Below the pieces are notes generated by a model. The model ran no database searches, was not told the origin of the DNA, and was given only the letters and a program-made list of their open reading frames with translations. Below are positions 22,070 through 34,385 of a stretch of 64,000 nucleotides of DNA, piece after piece; the stretch's first letter is position 1; every line of letters begins with the position of its first letter. This DNA is from Flaccisagitta enflata (lineage: Eukaryota; Chaetognatha; Sagittoidea; Aphragmophora), in the NCBI GenBank assembly GCA_965153355.1, contig OZ231128.1, positions 8,742,001 to 8,806,000 on the forward strand, given 5' to 3'. A program made the position numbers and the translations under genes.

Positions 22070-22369
22070 CATCATCATCCTCATCTCGCTCCTCTTCCTC
22101 CTCCTCTTCCCTTAGCGACGCCAAATCTTCTTCAAACGACTCAACTTCTTTTCTGAAATTATTGATTTCCTCTTTGGTCCAGTCCGGATGCAGAGTCGCC
22201 AACTCCGACTCGGAGATGGACAGCAGGTCGACGAAAGGTTGCAACCCTTCTACGTCACCCTCAGAACAGGCTGTCGACGGAAGCAGTCTTCCCACGTTGT
22301 CAGTTCCGGAACATGGCGTCGATGGATGACTCCTCCATCTCGATCTATCGACTGGATCCTCATCGTCAT
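22070..22369 (-). CDS. Minus-strand gene, acidic helical exon
   Basis: 300 nt, phase 1 at both ends. The acceptor is AATTTAACAG and the donor GTAAGA. The peptide starts D-D-E-D-P-V-D-R-S-R, has CSGTDNVGRLLPSTACSEGD, then a helix LLSISESELATLHPDWTKEE leading into NNFRKEVESFEEDLASL and a Glu/Asp run with the donor at its end. Codons are GC-rich at the third position, unlike the flanking intron. It looks like a coiled coil followed by an acidic linker. No domain recognised. Confidence 0.8.
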
Positions 22370-22455
22370 CTGTTAAATTATTACTTGGAAGGATATTTTC
22401 TACTGAGCATCAATTGTCATTAAAAATTCTCATTTGCTAATCAATCAAAATCGAA

Positions 22456-22600
22456 TTTTCAGTCGCGTGCTTCGCGACTATGCACCCTTTGTCCGTCCAT
22501 CTGTCGGTTGATCGGGTACACTTTACTTTTTTTATTTTTTCTGCGTCTACGAGCGGTTTTTTGCATTACTGCTCCTCGCGACTTGGATACTACAAAGCGT
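22456..22600 (+). mobile_element. Degenerate type 1 hairpin element
   Basis: AGTCGCGTGCTTCGCGACT with CTATGCACCCTTTGTCCG, a GGTACACTTTACTTTTTT box, then ACTGCTCCTCGCGACTTGG. No proper 3' end. Confidence 0.6.
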
Positions 22601-22884
22601 CCTCGCCTTTCCGCATGTTCTCAAAACTAGTTGTTGTTGTTGTTGTAGTCTAAGGCTATCACGCATCATCTCGGCTATAACGCATCATCTCAAAGCATTT
22701 GGATCTGATGCACAGACCAAAGCATGACAATCCGACAGAGAGGACACAGCTTCTCAAAGAGAGGAATGCATGTATATATATATATGTGATTCATATTCGC
22801 TGACAGATGGGTTGTGACTAAGCAAACAATCATGCAGCAAGTTCAATAAAAGAGAGAAAAACTACATTTGTATGTGGGACGAAC

Positions 22885-22989
22885 CGATGATTTTTGCTGG
22901 ATTTTGAAGATTGACGGGTTGGTCAACTGCGTTGAGACCTGGAGAGGCGTACTGTTGATTCACCACACGAGGTAACGTGGAATCACGGC
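22885..22989 (-). CDS. Minus-strand gene exon
   Basis: 105 nt, phase 1 at both ends. The acceptor is GAATTCTTTCCAG and the donor GTTCGT. The peptide is R-D-S-T-L-P-R-V-V then NQQYASPGLNAVDQPVNLQN and P-A-K-I-I. The other two frames hit stops early. It joins in phase to the acidic exon at 22070. Confidence 0.65.
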
Positions 22990-23405
22990 CTGGAAAGAAT
23001 TCATTTCATGGTGACTAGGATTAAGGTTGATTTGACCCGATGATTCGCTCCAATCACGGGTACACTCACTTTGCTCATGGGAAGGCTAAAATTCAAGAAT
23101 ATATGTTCACGCTGTAAACGCGATTGACAGAAATAAACGCGGCTGTTGTTGTCATTTGAAACACGTCCGAAGTATCTCAATAGTTACATGATCGGGGGTG
23201 CGTTTCTAGTCACAGACAATCGCGTTTTTAACGGGCCTGTTAGTCTAACAAATGATCCATTTGGGGCAGGCTCGTCAGGCTGAGGTGGCCATAAATGGTT
23301 AGAGGAAAAATGCCATATAACCACTCACTCTTTAGCGCTCTGCTTTTCTGTACTTGCTTTGCTTGCTCGCTCCATTCACAAGCTTGCTCATTCATTTTGC
23401 TCACT

Positions 23406-23630
23406 CCCTTGTGCACCATCCGTTCAAACTACCACCAGGTGGTCTTCAGTATTACTCTGAATTTTCCGCTTGTTTACACTCAATATGGACCTCCTGAACA
23501 AGAATCCAGCTTCGAAAAAATCTTTCTTGTGGCGCCTTTTGAAAAAAATCCAAAATTGATTTTTTTTTCTCTTATTTTGAAGTCAGAATTTTCAAGGTTG
23601 TTGGAAGATCTTTTTAGATAACATCTGATG
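23406..23630 (+). mobile_element. Solo arm of the 42-kb fold-back family
   Basis: GCACCATCCGTTCAAACTAC through CCTTTTGAAAAAAATCC matches the outer arms of the fold-back at 42078-42684, but has no inverted partner and no AGCCACCGTTA core. It encodes the same open reading frame as both 42-kb arms. Confidence 0.8.
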
Positions 23631-24154
23631 CACTTAAAGACAGCAGGGCTGACTGGAGAAGTTAATTTTTATTCTTTGGTTGTTCCCAGCCTTAATTTTT
23701 GTATAAACATTAAAGATCTCAATTCATCTTGAATATATTTAGTCAAGAAAAAAAAATAACGTGAAATCAAAGTAAACTGAGCAATCAGAATTAAGTGTTT
23801 CTAACCTGAACCATTGGATTCGGCAGAAATTTCCTATCTGAAGCTAAAGGAGCAGAACAAAATCAGATAAGTATTTTGATTTATAGCGTTTTTAATTTTT
23901 AAGGATGGTATGCCAAAATAATTTGAGATGATTGTCATTACAAGAAACTTTGGAAATAATATAAAAATCTTAAATAGTTGTGCGACTGAGCTGTAATCCC
24001 AGGCAAGGTAAAGAATTGCCTACAGGTCGATGATCAGCTGCTGATTCTGATGTCTGTGCACTTTCAGACGATGACAAAGTTGTATCATATATCCATGACT
24101 ATGTTATCCAACCACACTCGCAATGCCTTTTCAACCAATTTTTCTTTCTTGCTC

Positions 24155-24332
24155 TTTTTTAGTCGCGTGCACGCGACTCTATGACCCGCTCTGTCCATCC
24201 GTTGGTCCATTGGTCGGTCCGTCACGCTTAGCTTTTTGTTGTCGTTTTACGTCGTTTTACGTCATTTTAAGTCATTATAAGTTATTTTAAGACAATTTAC
24301 AACCGCACGCGACTGTAGGGTGTTGGCCTTGG
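24155..24332 (+). mobile_element. Type 1b hairpin element, short array
   Basis: T-run plus AGTCGCGTGCACGCGACT, CTCTATGACCCGCTCTGTCC, a GTCACGCTTAGCTTTTT box, four to five ACGTCGTTTT/AAGTCATTTT units, the 3' arm CGCACGCGACT and TAGGGTGTTGGCCTTGG. Confidence 0.8.
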
Positions 24333-24583
24333 TTCTCGCTCATATCATTCTCGCTCATATCATTCTTGCTCATATCGTTCTCGCACATATCATTCTAAAG
24401 CATCTTAGTTGTCGTCATGGGCGCATGAAAAGCCCCGTCCACCGCGCATCAGGACATGAAAAACTCAGAACTCAAAACTCTCTTGGTCTTGAATTTGGTA
24501 GCACTTCAATCCAAAAGAGATACAATTTTTATATACAAAGGGAAAATCTGATTCTGAATCACAGAAATGTGTCATGCTTGGTT

Positions 24584-25480
24584 TGGCTTACAGTGTACAT
24601 TTTATTCAGAAATAAAGGATCAAATTTCCTATCAATTACATATCGAAAAAAAGTTTGTGTTGCAACATGTTGCCTATGGCTCGCTATGGTGGACGGGGCG
24701 AGTATGGGAGCTCAAATACATGTTAACAGGATGTGCAAAAAATTTGGCAAAATCTTACTAAGAACAGTTTTAAACTGCTTTCAAATGATTTTTTAAATCA
24801 AAATACAGCTTTGATATGAGGGTTGATTTGAGGCAAATTTTGAGTCAGAATGACTGTACTGCTTCTATGATGATTACCCCTCGATTAATTGACCACTTTG
24901 GGATACTGATTTAGATGTAATATTAAGTGTAGTGATTGATATCCTCAGCTTTGTTTTACTGATAAAAATTCTGTGTAAAAATTCTGTGAAATATGAAACT
25001 TTAACTAGAGCAAAATTCATTCTTTTGCCAACCAAGATTATTTTTATGAAAAACTGCACATTCTAACATCTAGTAGAACTAATTAGGAGGCTAAACACCA
25101 AAATTTTGTATTACTGGGCCATCAAGAAGTGTGGTTTTTGTTCTTTTATGTTTTTGCCAAATCTTTTGCACATCCTGTTAAAGACAAACTTCATGACCAA
25201 AATGGATGAAATTTTGACACAAAAATATCAATATGTACTCTTTAAGACTTGATCAATTTCAAATACATGATTTTTAGCATCTTGAGTAAAAGCTTAATGG
25301 AATCCGACAAGTCAGCTGGATGACCCGGTACTTATTGTGGCTTACAGTCTATGTATTTTTAGAAATAAAGGATCAAATTTCCTAGTAATTACATACTAAA
25401 AAAAAGTTTGTGTTGCAACATATTACCTATGACTCGCTCTTGAGAGGCATGGTGGACGACTATGGAAGCTCAAATACGAC
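24584..25480 (+). repeat. Direct repeat pair of about 140 bp, 755 bp apart
   Basis: 24584-24725 and 25339-25480 share TGGCTTACAGT, AGAAATAAAGGATCAAATTT and AGTTTGTGTTGCAACAT words with several differences. The element at 24726-25178 begins at the right edge of the first copy. Confidence 0.75.
24726..25178. mobile_element. TIR element with TA duplication
   Basis: Ends ACAGGATGTGCAAAAAATTT and, inverted, ACAGGATGTGCAAAAGATTT, followed by GGCAAAA. Both sides are flanked by TA. 453 bp, no coding capacity; Tc1/mariner-like by terminal logic only. Confidence 0.6.
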
Positions 25481-25899
25481 TAACAAACTTGGTTATTGTA
25501 ACGAAATTATACAGACAGCAAAAAGGGTGTGCAGAGGGGAAGTGAAGCGCTGTACAAGAAGCCAGATCAACCGTCTGACGGACCGACGCGCACACAAACT
25601 TACGGCTTAACGAGCCACGCTTGTCTTTTAGAAAAAAAGCGAGTTATGATGGTGGAACAGACAAGTGGGCAACCAAGCGCAGATGGGGACAGAATGAGGA
25701 GCATGAGCAAAAGAATTGGAAAACAGACACGTCATGAAATATTGATATCGGGGATTTGAATAAGTGATAGCAACAGTCGAGACATAACCAACCACCAACC
25801 AACCAATGGTTGGCAACCATCACCATCACACGAGACGCAACTCAATGGGAAAATCGAAAAAGCCAAAACAGTTTTGGAAACTGGGGGAAAGCAAGAGAA

Positions 25900-26135
<236 letters not shown>

Positions 26136-26308
26136 AAAGACAGATTGACAGAGTAGTAGACAAAGACAGAGAGGCACAGAGTTGAAGAGAGTAGTAAATG
26201 ACAGACAGTCAAACATTTCAATCAAGAGACAAGCAGACTTACAGACAGTTGAAACGGGAAAGTGGGGATAGATGCAGAAGAGAATTGAAGACGAGTTTAA
26301 AAGAAAAA

Positions 26309-26684
26309 AACAAGGCCAACACCTATAAGTCGCGTGCAGTACATAAATAATTTTGGATGACTTATATTGACTTTGAATAACTCAAGATGACTTAAACAGA
26401 CTTAAAATGATGTCAAATGACTTAAACGACTAAATTGACTCAACTGACTTAATGTAACTTGAAATGACTGAAAATGACTTAGAACGATTTAGAATGACTC
26501 AGAATGACTGAAAATGATCTGAAATGACTAAAAAGTACTTTAAGTAATAGAAAAAGTAAAGTTTGATGGACGGACGGTTGGACGGATGAATGGTTGGACA
26601 GACGGACAGTTGGACAGACAGATGGATGGTTGGACAGACGGACGAACAAAGCGGGTTGTAGAGTCGCGTGCACGCTACTAAAAA
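26309..26684 (-). mobile_element. Type 1b hairpin element with an AAGTCATTTT-like array
   Basis: Minus-strand copy. The 5' hairpin (plus 26662-26680) has one arm mutated (CACGCTACT). It is followed by TCTACAACCCGCTTTGTTCG, a GTCC-rich tract, a 10-bp AGTCATTTT array (26345-26540) and the 3' end GACTTATAGGTGTTGGCC, ending TTGTT. Confidence 0.8.
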
Positions 26685-27239
26685 TGTGACAGATTCTCTT
26701 TTTAAAAGAGCCAACTTGGAAAGAAGGACAGATTCTGCAAGACATGAATGGGGAAAAAAAGGGAAAATGCGTTTTTGCGTGATGGCTGATACAAGGTCTA
26801 CCAACCCATGTCGCGTATGCAGAAGATGTATGCACTCTAGTCAAATCATTTGTGAGAGCTAGTGTTTTTAAGTTAAACTCTGAATGAATGTTTGCAAGGT
26901 TAGTTTTGCAAAATGGATATTGGATAACAAGGAGTAGATAGTCAGTGACTCAGTAGGGACTCAAAAGGCCCACCTCCATATTCCTCTGTTTGGGCATGGT
27001 GAGCGTAAGTCGCAAATAGGTCAGGGACATCCAGGAAACTTCAAGCCTGACAGTCACTTCAAGCCCGACAGAATTATCTATGTTGTGCTCCTTTAAGTAG
27101 GCTTCATCCCGTTTACTAAACCTTTTCATGCTCAAACTGGCTCTTAAAGAGTAAGAAAAGTATTTTTCTACTTTCTTTCCTTTTCTTTCCTTTTCTTTCT
27201 CTTTCCCTCTTCAACTCTTCAGCCTCCAATGTTCTCTTA

Positions 27240-27386
27240 TTTTTAGTCGCGTGCACGCGACTCTACAACTGTCTCTCTGTCTGTCTGTCCGTCTGTTTGT
27301 CTGTCGGTGGCCATTTAGCTTCACTTAGCTTTTTCGCCGCTCCTGCCCACCCGCACGCGACTTCGGCTCGTGTATACGGCCTTGTT
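27240..27386 (+). mobile_element. Type 1a hairpin element, compact
   Basis: 147 bp: T-run, AGTCGCGTGCACGCGACT, CTCTACAACTGTCTC, GTCTGTCCG repeats, a GCTCCTGCCCACCC box, the 3' arm GCACGCGACT and TCGTGTATACGGCCTTGTT. The arms are exact inverses. Confidence 0.88.
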
Positions 27387-27589
27387 CTTACTGGATCCTC
27401 AGCACGACAGACTTCCCACCCTGTCGGTTAGTTAAATGCATCAACTGAACTAAGATTGAATCTTTTACGATACATTTTGCTCGCTGGAAACTGAGACAAT
27501 TTTTTGAAGAAAAAAAAATCGGATGTAGCGTTTTGAATATATGACGGCAGTGATGAGATAATGAATATGGCCGACAAAATGCGACGCAC

Positions 27590-27622
27590 GCGCAGAAGTG
27601 AATCCATCATCCGTTGATGGAC
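27590..27622 (-). CDS. Possible 33-nt exon of the minus-strand gene
   Basis: The acceptor GATGTTGTTTGTCAG and donor GTGCGT flank 33 nt in phase 1 at both ends (P-S-T-D-D-G-F-T-S-A). It would slot between the exons at 28638 and 22885 without disturbing the frame. Very short, so chance is a real alternative. Confidence 0.3.
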
Positions 27623-28119
27623 CTGACAAACAACATCCCAAGGTGAACAATTAGATCGAGTAACGTGACAATTTACGACAAACCACAAACCACAAACCAC
27701 AAACCGCCAAAACAAAATGGGATATGAATCATCGACTAATTGACGTTTTAATGGACTGATGGATCATAGATGTGTTAAAAAGTCGGAAGGGAGATGAATT
27801 TGTTGCGTGACTGCTCATTGTAAAAACTCAAGATTCGATTCTTGAGAGCCAAAGTTGCATTAAAGATCATTCCTTCTCGAGAGACTCGAATCAATTGCGT
27901 CAACTGAGTTCACACCGATTTTGTGTTATGAACAAGTGACGCGGGGTCACATTATCGTTGCGGACGGATGGGCAGGGGCGTCCAACCCCCATCCACACCC
28001 CACACCCATACACGAAAACCATCTAAAATGCTCGTTTTCCACTTCGACTCGTATCCATGATCAGACGGGATTCTGACAAAGCCTTCATAGAGTTGTCCGC
28101 AATTAAAAGAGAATATCTT

Positions 28120-28318
28120 TTTTACTACGCGACTCTACACCCCGCTATGTCGGTCCGTCCATTAATACATCCGTCTGTCGGTTTGTCAATCACACTTTAC
28201 TTTTTCGGCCTTTATGGGTTCTTTTGCCATACTGCTCCTGCCCAAATGCTCCACTGACCTCTAATATGGCCCCTGCCCACCCGCACGCAATTGGGGTAGC
28301 CGTGTATCCGGCCTGGTT
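28120..28318 (+). mobile_element. Type 1a hairpin element, 5' arm eroded
   Basis: CTACGCGACTCTACACCCCG, GTCGGTCCGTCC, a CAATCACACTTTACTTTT box, a CTGCTCCTGCCCAAATGC box, GCACGCAATTGG and GTAGCCGTGTATCCGGCC. Confidence 0.75.
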
Positions 28319-28435
28319 ATGAATTGCACCTACTCACCGCTATAAGGGTCCCTCCCTCGGTCCGTTGGTCTAGCTGATTTGATCATTTGTATGCCAGCTT
28401 GCTTTTCGGTGTGTTTGTTTTGTGGTGTGTGTTCT

Positions 28436-28515
28436 GTTTGTTTGTTTGTTTGTTTGTTTGTTTGTTTGTTTGTTTGTTTGTTTGTTTGTTTGTTTGTTTG
28501 TTTGTTTGTTTGTCT
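28436..28515 (+). repeat. (GTTT)n microsatellite
   Basis: About 20 GTTT units. Q-T-N-K frames on the minus strand are artefacts. Confidence 0.95.
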
Positions 28516-28637
28516 GTCCGTCTGTCTTTTTTCTCTTTCGTTTAATCGTTTGTTTCTTGATCTTGACAACAAGAAATCTTTAAAATGTGAACTTTTAGCA
28601 AGATGACAGTAATACTGTTAAAAAAATAGTCAAATAC

Positions 28638-28704
28638 GGGTATGTGAGATGTTCAGATCCACGTTCGGCAACGGGGAGCTTTGGCTTTTGTAATCGCCTG
28701 CATT
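28638..28704 (-). CDS. Probable upstream exon of the minus-strand gene
   Basis: 67 nt entering in phase 0 and leaving in phase 1. The acceptor is TTCCTGCCCATGCAG and the donor GTATTT. The peptide is NAGDYKSQSSPLPNVDLNIS followed by H-T. Its exit phase fits the exons at 27590 or 22885. The link to that gene is inferred from strand and phase only. Confidence 0.45.
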
Positions 28705-29439
28705 CTGCATGGGCAGGAATACGCCATTCCCATCCCAAATTCTCTCTCTCCCTGTGTCTCTCCATGTCTCTTATCTGAATCACTACTAGAGCCTCCCCCG
28801 CGCACTGTTGCCCTCATTCTATACTCCTCTCTCTCACTCTCTCTCTCACACACACACACAATCAGACTTTCTCTTTCGCTTTCGCTCTCCTATCGCGCCA
28901 TCATTTCTCCGTTATCGCTCTTTCTTCTTTTGCAAGCACTCTCATCTTGCCTCCACTCTATCTCGTGTCTGTCTGCGTCTGTCTTTGACCATCTATCACT
29001 ATCTGCGTCTGTCTTTGACCATCTATCACTATCTGCGTCTGTCTCTGCCCGCCTTCGTGTATCTATATCTGTTAGTGTCTCTCATAAGGCAGAACAGCCA
29101 ATTATTTCATTCACCATCTTCTACTTAGATGAGTATAAACCTTATTTTGATTTTCTGGTTTGATCCTTGAAGATCCAATTATACTTGAAATCTCTACTAA
29201 TCCAGCAGCATCCTGTGTGAAATGGTTTTAAAAATTTCATCCTTATCTAAGTTTTTGTTCCCCTAAAGAAAGTTTATACATTCAATGCACAGTAATCATC
29301 CCAGGAATCAGGTCTTTCGATCGAAATGTGTACATCTGTCTCTCTGTTTCTTACCCCTCTGTCTCTCTGTCTCTCTGACTCTCTGTCTCACTGTCGCTCT
29401 GTCCGTCTGTGTCGCTCTGTCCGTCTGTGTATCTGTCTG

Positions 29440-29443
29440 TGTA

Positions 29444-29485
<42 letters not shown>

Positions 29486-29908
29486 CCACTCCCACTCCAG
29501 CTCCATCCCGCTTTCGGTCTCTCATCTGCAGTCTTCTCCAGCCCTCCTGTCTCTCCGTGTCATTAAGTCAATTCAAGCGATCACCGATACGCCGATTATT
29601 CTGCCTTCCTTTCCCTCTCTTTCTCTTTCTGCCTTTCTGCCTTTCTGCCTTTCTGCCTTTCTGCCTTTCTGTTTCATTCCTTTCAATTCCTTCTTTATTT
29701 TCTATCTTTTGGTCTTCTCCTCTCCTCTTTCCTTCTCTAGCTCTACTTAGTACTTTCCATCCCCTTCTCTCTTCATAATCATCCTTCTTTCTTTCTTTCC
29801 ATTGACATTTGTTTTCTTCATTTGTTTCTGTATATTATTCGGTTTGTCCGCCTTACTTTCTATAACTCTCATTCCCTGTCTGTCTGTCTGTCTGTCTCTT
29901 TCTTTCTT

Positions 29909-29970
<62 letters not shown>
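29440..29970 (+). repeat. CT-rich low-complexity region
   Basis: Short (CT)n at 29450-29480 and 29933-29953, (GCCTTTCT)n at 29625-29665, (TGTC)n at 29875-29930 and (CA)n at 29954-29971. No coding support. Confidence 0.8.
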
Positions 29971-29972
<2 letters not shown>

Positions 29973-29990
29973 TCATTCTGCGTCTCTCAC

Positions 29991-30106
29991 CTAGGCAATT
30001 CCAGTGATGGTGATCTCGCTCCTCTGGTCGTTTTGTCCCTTGGAATATCAAGGGAATCGGTTCGACTGACGCCGTGAATTCCTCCCCGTTGCGAGCCGCG
30101 GACAGA
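29991..30106 (-). CDS. Probable minus-strand exon
   Basis: 116 nt entering in phase 2 and leaving in phase 1. The acceptor is TGTTTGGTTTTGTAG, directly downstream of a (CT)n tract on this strand; the donor GTGAGA is strong. The peptide is LSAARNGEEFTASVEPIPLI followed by FQGTKRPEERDHHHWNCL. GC-rich third codon positions contrast with its flanks. It could be a further upstream exon of the 10-29 kb gene, but its exit phase does not fit the exon at 28638 directly, so an exon between them or a separate gene is needed. Confidence 0.55.
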
Positions 30107-30116
30107 CTACAAAACC

Positions 30117-30233
<117 letters not shown>

Positions 30234-30323
30234 AAGAACAATTCAGGAGTCGGAAATAAGGAAGAATATACAAAGCAATGCACAAACTAATTAGATAGCT
30301 GCAATACAAAGCTTATCGTCATT

Positions 30324-30635
30324 TTTTTTTGTCGCGTGCACGCAACTCTACAACCCGCTTTGTCCGAACCCGCTTTGTCCGTCGGTTGGTTGGTCGGTTG
30401 GTCGGTCACACTTTACGTTTACTTTTTTTATGTTTTTAGTTCTTTGACCTCATTCGTTGTTTTCCGTCCGTCCTTCAGTTAGACATATTTTACCTTTTTT
30501 ACTTTTTCAGCGTTTTCGGGGGGGGTGTTGCATTACTGCTGTTGTTCAAATGCATGATTTGTTTTTTTTTTTATCACTGTCCCTGCCCAGTCCCCACCTG
30601 CACGCGACTTGGGTAGCCGTGTATCCGGCCTTGTT
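30324..30635 (+). mobile_element. Type 1a hairpin element
   Basis: T-run, GTCGCGTGCACGCAACT, CTACAACCCGCTTTGTCCG (partly doubled), a GGTCACACTTTACG box, the 3' arm GCACGCGACTT and GTAGCCGTGTATCCGGCC, ending TTGTT. Confidence 0.85.
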
Positions 30636-31056
30636 TATAAGTCAACATAATTTCACAACTATGTCAGGAAAAAAAATCTTGTTACGTCTCAAATGCGAAG
30701 TGTTTTGAATGGCTTTCCAGATATCATGGATTTTTGCCAATGAATGCGGCTTTCGCCGACCGAAAAAAAATCATAAACCTGAGGTGTTTGTTGTTATCTT
30801 TTTTTTTTCTCCGTGGTTTGATATTTTGTTCATGATTAAAATTTAAACTAATTGACAAAGATTTGTAGGATTGGTGGCAAGGGACACGCGTGGTATCGCG
30901 TGTAATCACCTTGAGATTGTATCTGTGATGAAGTTACATTGCTTTACACAAACAAAAAGAGACAAAGCAATTGTTTAATCATCATCGCATAAGCGAAGGG
31001 AATTGAATTACGAGGCTTTTGCGTTTTGTTGTTGTTTCAATGACAAAGAAATGAAA

Positions 31057-31244
31057 ATACAAGGCCGGATACACGGCTACCCCAGTCGCGTGCGGGTGGG
31101 CAGGAGCAGTGCTGGAGAAGGTCACCAGAGCATTTGGGCAGGAGCATTAGGCTCCAAAAGCTGTAAAACGCCAAAAAAGTATAAAAGGGACTGACCGACG
31201 GCCCGACATAGCGGGGTGTGGAGTCGCGTAGCACGCAACTAAGA
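31057..31244 (-). mobile_element. Type 1a hairpin element
   Basis: Minus-strand copy with the 3' end ACAAGGCCGGATACACGGCT (plus sense), arm AGTCGCGTGC at about 31085, and hairpin GAGTCGCGTAGCACGCAACT near 31220-31240. Confidence 0.85.
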
Positions 31245-31400
31245 ATTGCAAAAAACGCTCAGCGGAAAGCGGAGCTAATTGAGTAATTAACGGACTTGAA
31301 TAAATGAAAACTCATCACGAAATTATTTAACTGACATGAAGCAAGAGTAAACTGTTTTTATCTTTCTGTAATTCTATCATTCTGTCTCTTTGTCAAGTCT

Positions 31401-31515
<115 letters not shown>

Positions 31516-32279
31516 TTACTGCAGGGAAGCAGGCAGGAGAGTTTCCATGAAGTGGGAGATGAAAAGTAGATGAAGAATTGTTGGCGTGAATTCCTGATGC
31601 ATGGAAAAAGAGATGAAAAGGGAGAAGAAAAAAAAAGTTACAATTGAGTCAAAAATGAATGATGAAAAGTGGATGACGCGTATAAGAAATCTGTTTTCCG
31701 TTCATGATGCCATTTCATACAGCCGCACCCCTTTAAAAAACATTTCGTGTGTGGTCGATTGGATGGTCAGTCCGTAACGCTTACTGTATAGAGCAAAAGT
31801 ATATGGACAAAAATATGATAATAACATAGTTTTCCAATAAATCATACAAAATACAATTCCCAAATGCTTCCCATACTTCCTATGGCTCTTCTGAGCATCC
31901 ACAACCGCCATCTTATGCTTTTGCATGGTTTCTGTGAGAGATTTGAGGTAAGATGGGATGATCTTCCTTCAGACGATGAGGGCAAATGATTTCAGACCTC
32001 TTGCTGAAGTTGCATACTCTCGACCTGGTAGTGCTTTACTTGTCACCACAACAATTCAAAGGGATTGGGGTAGAAGAGTTCACAGGCCAAGCCGGGGACA
32101 GTCTGGCACCATGTTTATAGTACCATAGCTCTATTGTGGCGAAAATAAAACTTCTGGTCAAGCGCAGAAAACCAGCAGCATTTTTTTCGCCATTTTTCAT
32201 GGAGTAGAAGTTTTGTTTTGTTTCTCATTTCTGAATGGATTGAGCTAGTATAACGCTGTTGAGAGCATTTAAGGAGATA

Positions 32280-32890
32280 CCATCTAGCTCATAAATATAC
32301 GGACAGCTGGATAAAGATTTGTATTTTGATTCACTGAATGAAATATATATCCCAATAAATTTATTTTTAGTAATCATATGGTATTTTGATCTATCAAGAA
32401 CTTCTGTAACGAGTTTCTTATAGATTGGTCTATGATTTTTTGACTAAAATCAGTGTATCCTTTAATTCTCAGTAAGCAACATAAAATCTTTGATTTTTCT
32501 TTTGTTTTCTTTTGATATTAGATACTCCTAGAGCAATATATTTAACTACAGCCTCCAATTTTTTCAATATTCAAAATGTTTGGTAAAAATGTGATCTAAT
32601 GAGGTCAAGCAGAATGATTATTGCCAATCTATTTGGATTTAGGAGCTTTTTCTATGTAGGTTGTCATTTAAGGATTTCAACAGAAAACCTTTGAATTTGA
32701 TTTTAGTAAAATGACAGTTTTTCTTCAAAACACTCTCATTTCCAAACGGATTGAGCTACTGAGCTTTGCTTGGTCTTGGATGGAAGATTTTTTGTCATAG
32801 TTTGTTGATCTACTTTCATTTTTCTATTGGATATTAAAGTTTAGCTGCTATGAATATGGGTAGGTGTCCGTATATTCATGAGCTAGATAG
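32280..32890. mobile_element. TIR element with TA duplication
   Basis: Left end CCATCTAGCTCATAAATATA followed by CGGACA. The inverted right end is CTATCTAGCTCATGAATATA followed by CGGACA. TA flanks both ends (32278-32279 and 32891-32892). 611 bp, no coding capacity. Confidence 0.72.
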
Positions 32891-33079
32891 TAATGCCCAA
32901 AATGCTTGTCCATATGTTTATGCTCTAAGTAGTAGCTTTTTCAGCGTTTACTACCTAGTTCAATTGAGGAAAATGTTCATTTACCACGCGTATCAAAAGA
33001 AAAGACGAACCTGGTCATTTATTGATAAAACTGACAAAAAAATTGTTCAATATATTTTTCATTGAATGTGTTTTAATGA

Positions 33080-33360
33080 TTTTTGAATTTTCTTTCAATC
33101 TAGACCAATCCCAGGTCAGTATCTTAAACCGTTTAGAAGTTAGAGCCAGTCAAAGACAACTACTACTTTGAGCATATGACAAAATGCAAAATCCTTGGAA
33201 AAATAGTTTATAGTTTCTATATCTAATGAAAAGACTTAAGAAAAAGTTTCAAGCATTTTTCAGACATGATAATTTTAAAGATTTACGAATTTTCTTTCAT
33301 TCTAGACCAATCCCAAGTCTGTATCTCAAACGGTTTAGAAGTTATAGCTGATCAAAGTGA
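33080..33360 (+). repeat. Two diverged copies of a 75-bp segment
   Basis: GAATTTTCTTTCAATCTAGA with CCAATCCCAGGTCAGTATCT at about 33084, and GAATTTTCTTTCATTCTAGA with CCAATCCCAAGTCTGTATCT at about 33287. An inverted relative lies at 44065-44125. They share AAACGGTTT/AGAAGTTA words with repeats at 61.3 and 61.8 kb. Confidence 0.65.
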
Positions 33361-33892
33361 AACACTGATTATCTTGAATTCTTTTTCTCTTATAGAATTG
33401 TATAAACGATTTTTGACTATTTAATCTGATGTCCTACCTAGGGTATGACCGCCTCCATTTGTCATAGTTACTGTTTATAGAGCTTTAACATGGATTCTAA
33501 GAGGACTTGTCACCTGAACATTTGTGCAACATTTTTTCTGACACTTGATTGATATCGCTCACCCTTTCTTTTCAAATTTTCTTATAATGGCTAAAAGTTT
33601 TTCATCTGAAGTATTATCCGGAGTAAGTGGGACAATCTTTTGTCAAAGGATAAAAAAATCCACAATGATAAGCTTAATCTAAGAAGACAAAATGATACTT
33701 AGTGTGTTGACGATCATGTTTTAAAAAACTGAATCAACTATTTTTTTCGCCATTTTTAAAAAAGGGAGTCATCTTCAAATCGCTGTCTTTTCTAAACCGT
33801 TTGAGTCACAATAACGGGATTGGTCTCAAATGAAGTTGTTTCCGAGTCTCACACATTTCCCCTACCGATTCCTTCTAGAGTAGTACAGGTAG

Positions 33893-34027
33893 TTTTTGCC
33901 TTACTGCTCCTGCCCAAATGCTTGGTTGGCCTTATTCATCTTTGTGCTTACCCAACCTCACACGACATCCATCGAGGATAATCACTACTACTACTACGAC
34001 TTAAGTAGCCTTGTTTCCGGCCTCATT
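33893..34027 (+). mobile_element. 3' fragment of a type 1a hairpin element
   Basis: CCTTACTGCTCCTGCCCAAATG, then AGTAGCCTTGTTTCCGGCC. The 5' hairpin is missing. Confidence 0.65.
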
Positions 34028-34189
34028 TTCTTACATAGCAAGCACAATTTCAAGTTGAGAAGGACAAACCGACCGCCAGGGACATTTTGTAATTCATATG
34101 TCGAAAGGATGGAGAGGCTTCCAATCTGTTGGAGGGATTTTGTAGATTTGACAAACGCGTAAAAAAAGAATAGGCTCAGATCCCGATAC

Positions 34190-34385
34190 TGATCACCTGT
34201 TGATTCAGTATCTCTTTCTGATCTCCTGTTGAATCAGTAACTCTTTCTGATCCTAAGTTGATTCATGTATTCAGTGCCTATTTTTAATCTCCTGCTGAAT
34301 CAGCAACTGCTTCTGACCTCCTGTTGATTCAGCATCTCTTTCTGATCTGCTGCTGATTCAGAGCCTCTTTCTAATCTAGTGATCA
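34190..34385 (+). repeat. 29-bp minisatellite
   Basis: Five to six copies of TGATTCAGTATCTCTTTCTG followed by ATCTCCTGT, increasingly diverged to the right. Confidence 0.8.

Noticed and set aside
23806-23843. 38-nt minus-strand exon (S-D-R-K-F-L-P-N-P-M-V-Q) with good splice sites
   Set aside because: Its phases (1 in, 0 out) break the frame between the neighbouring exons, which enter in phase 1. It could be an alternative exon, but I have no support.
24020-24095. Minus-strand Ser/Glu-rich frame with a possible donor GTAGGC
   Set aside because: No acceptor gives a phase that fits the surrounding exons, and one phase reads into a stop.
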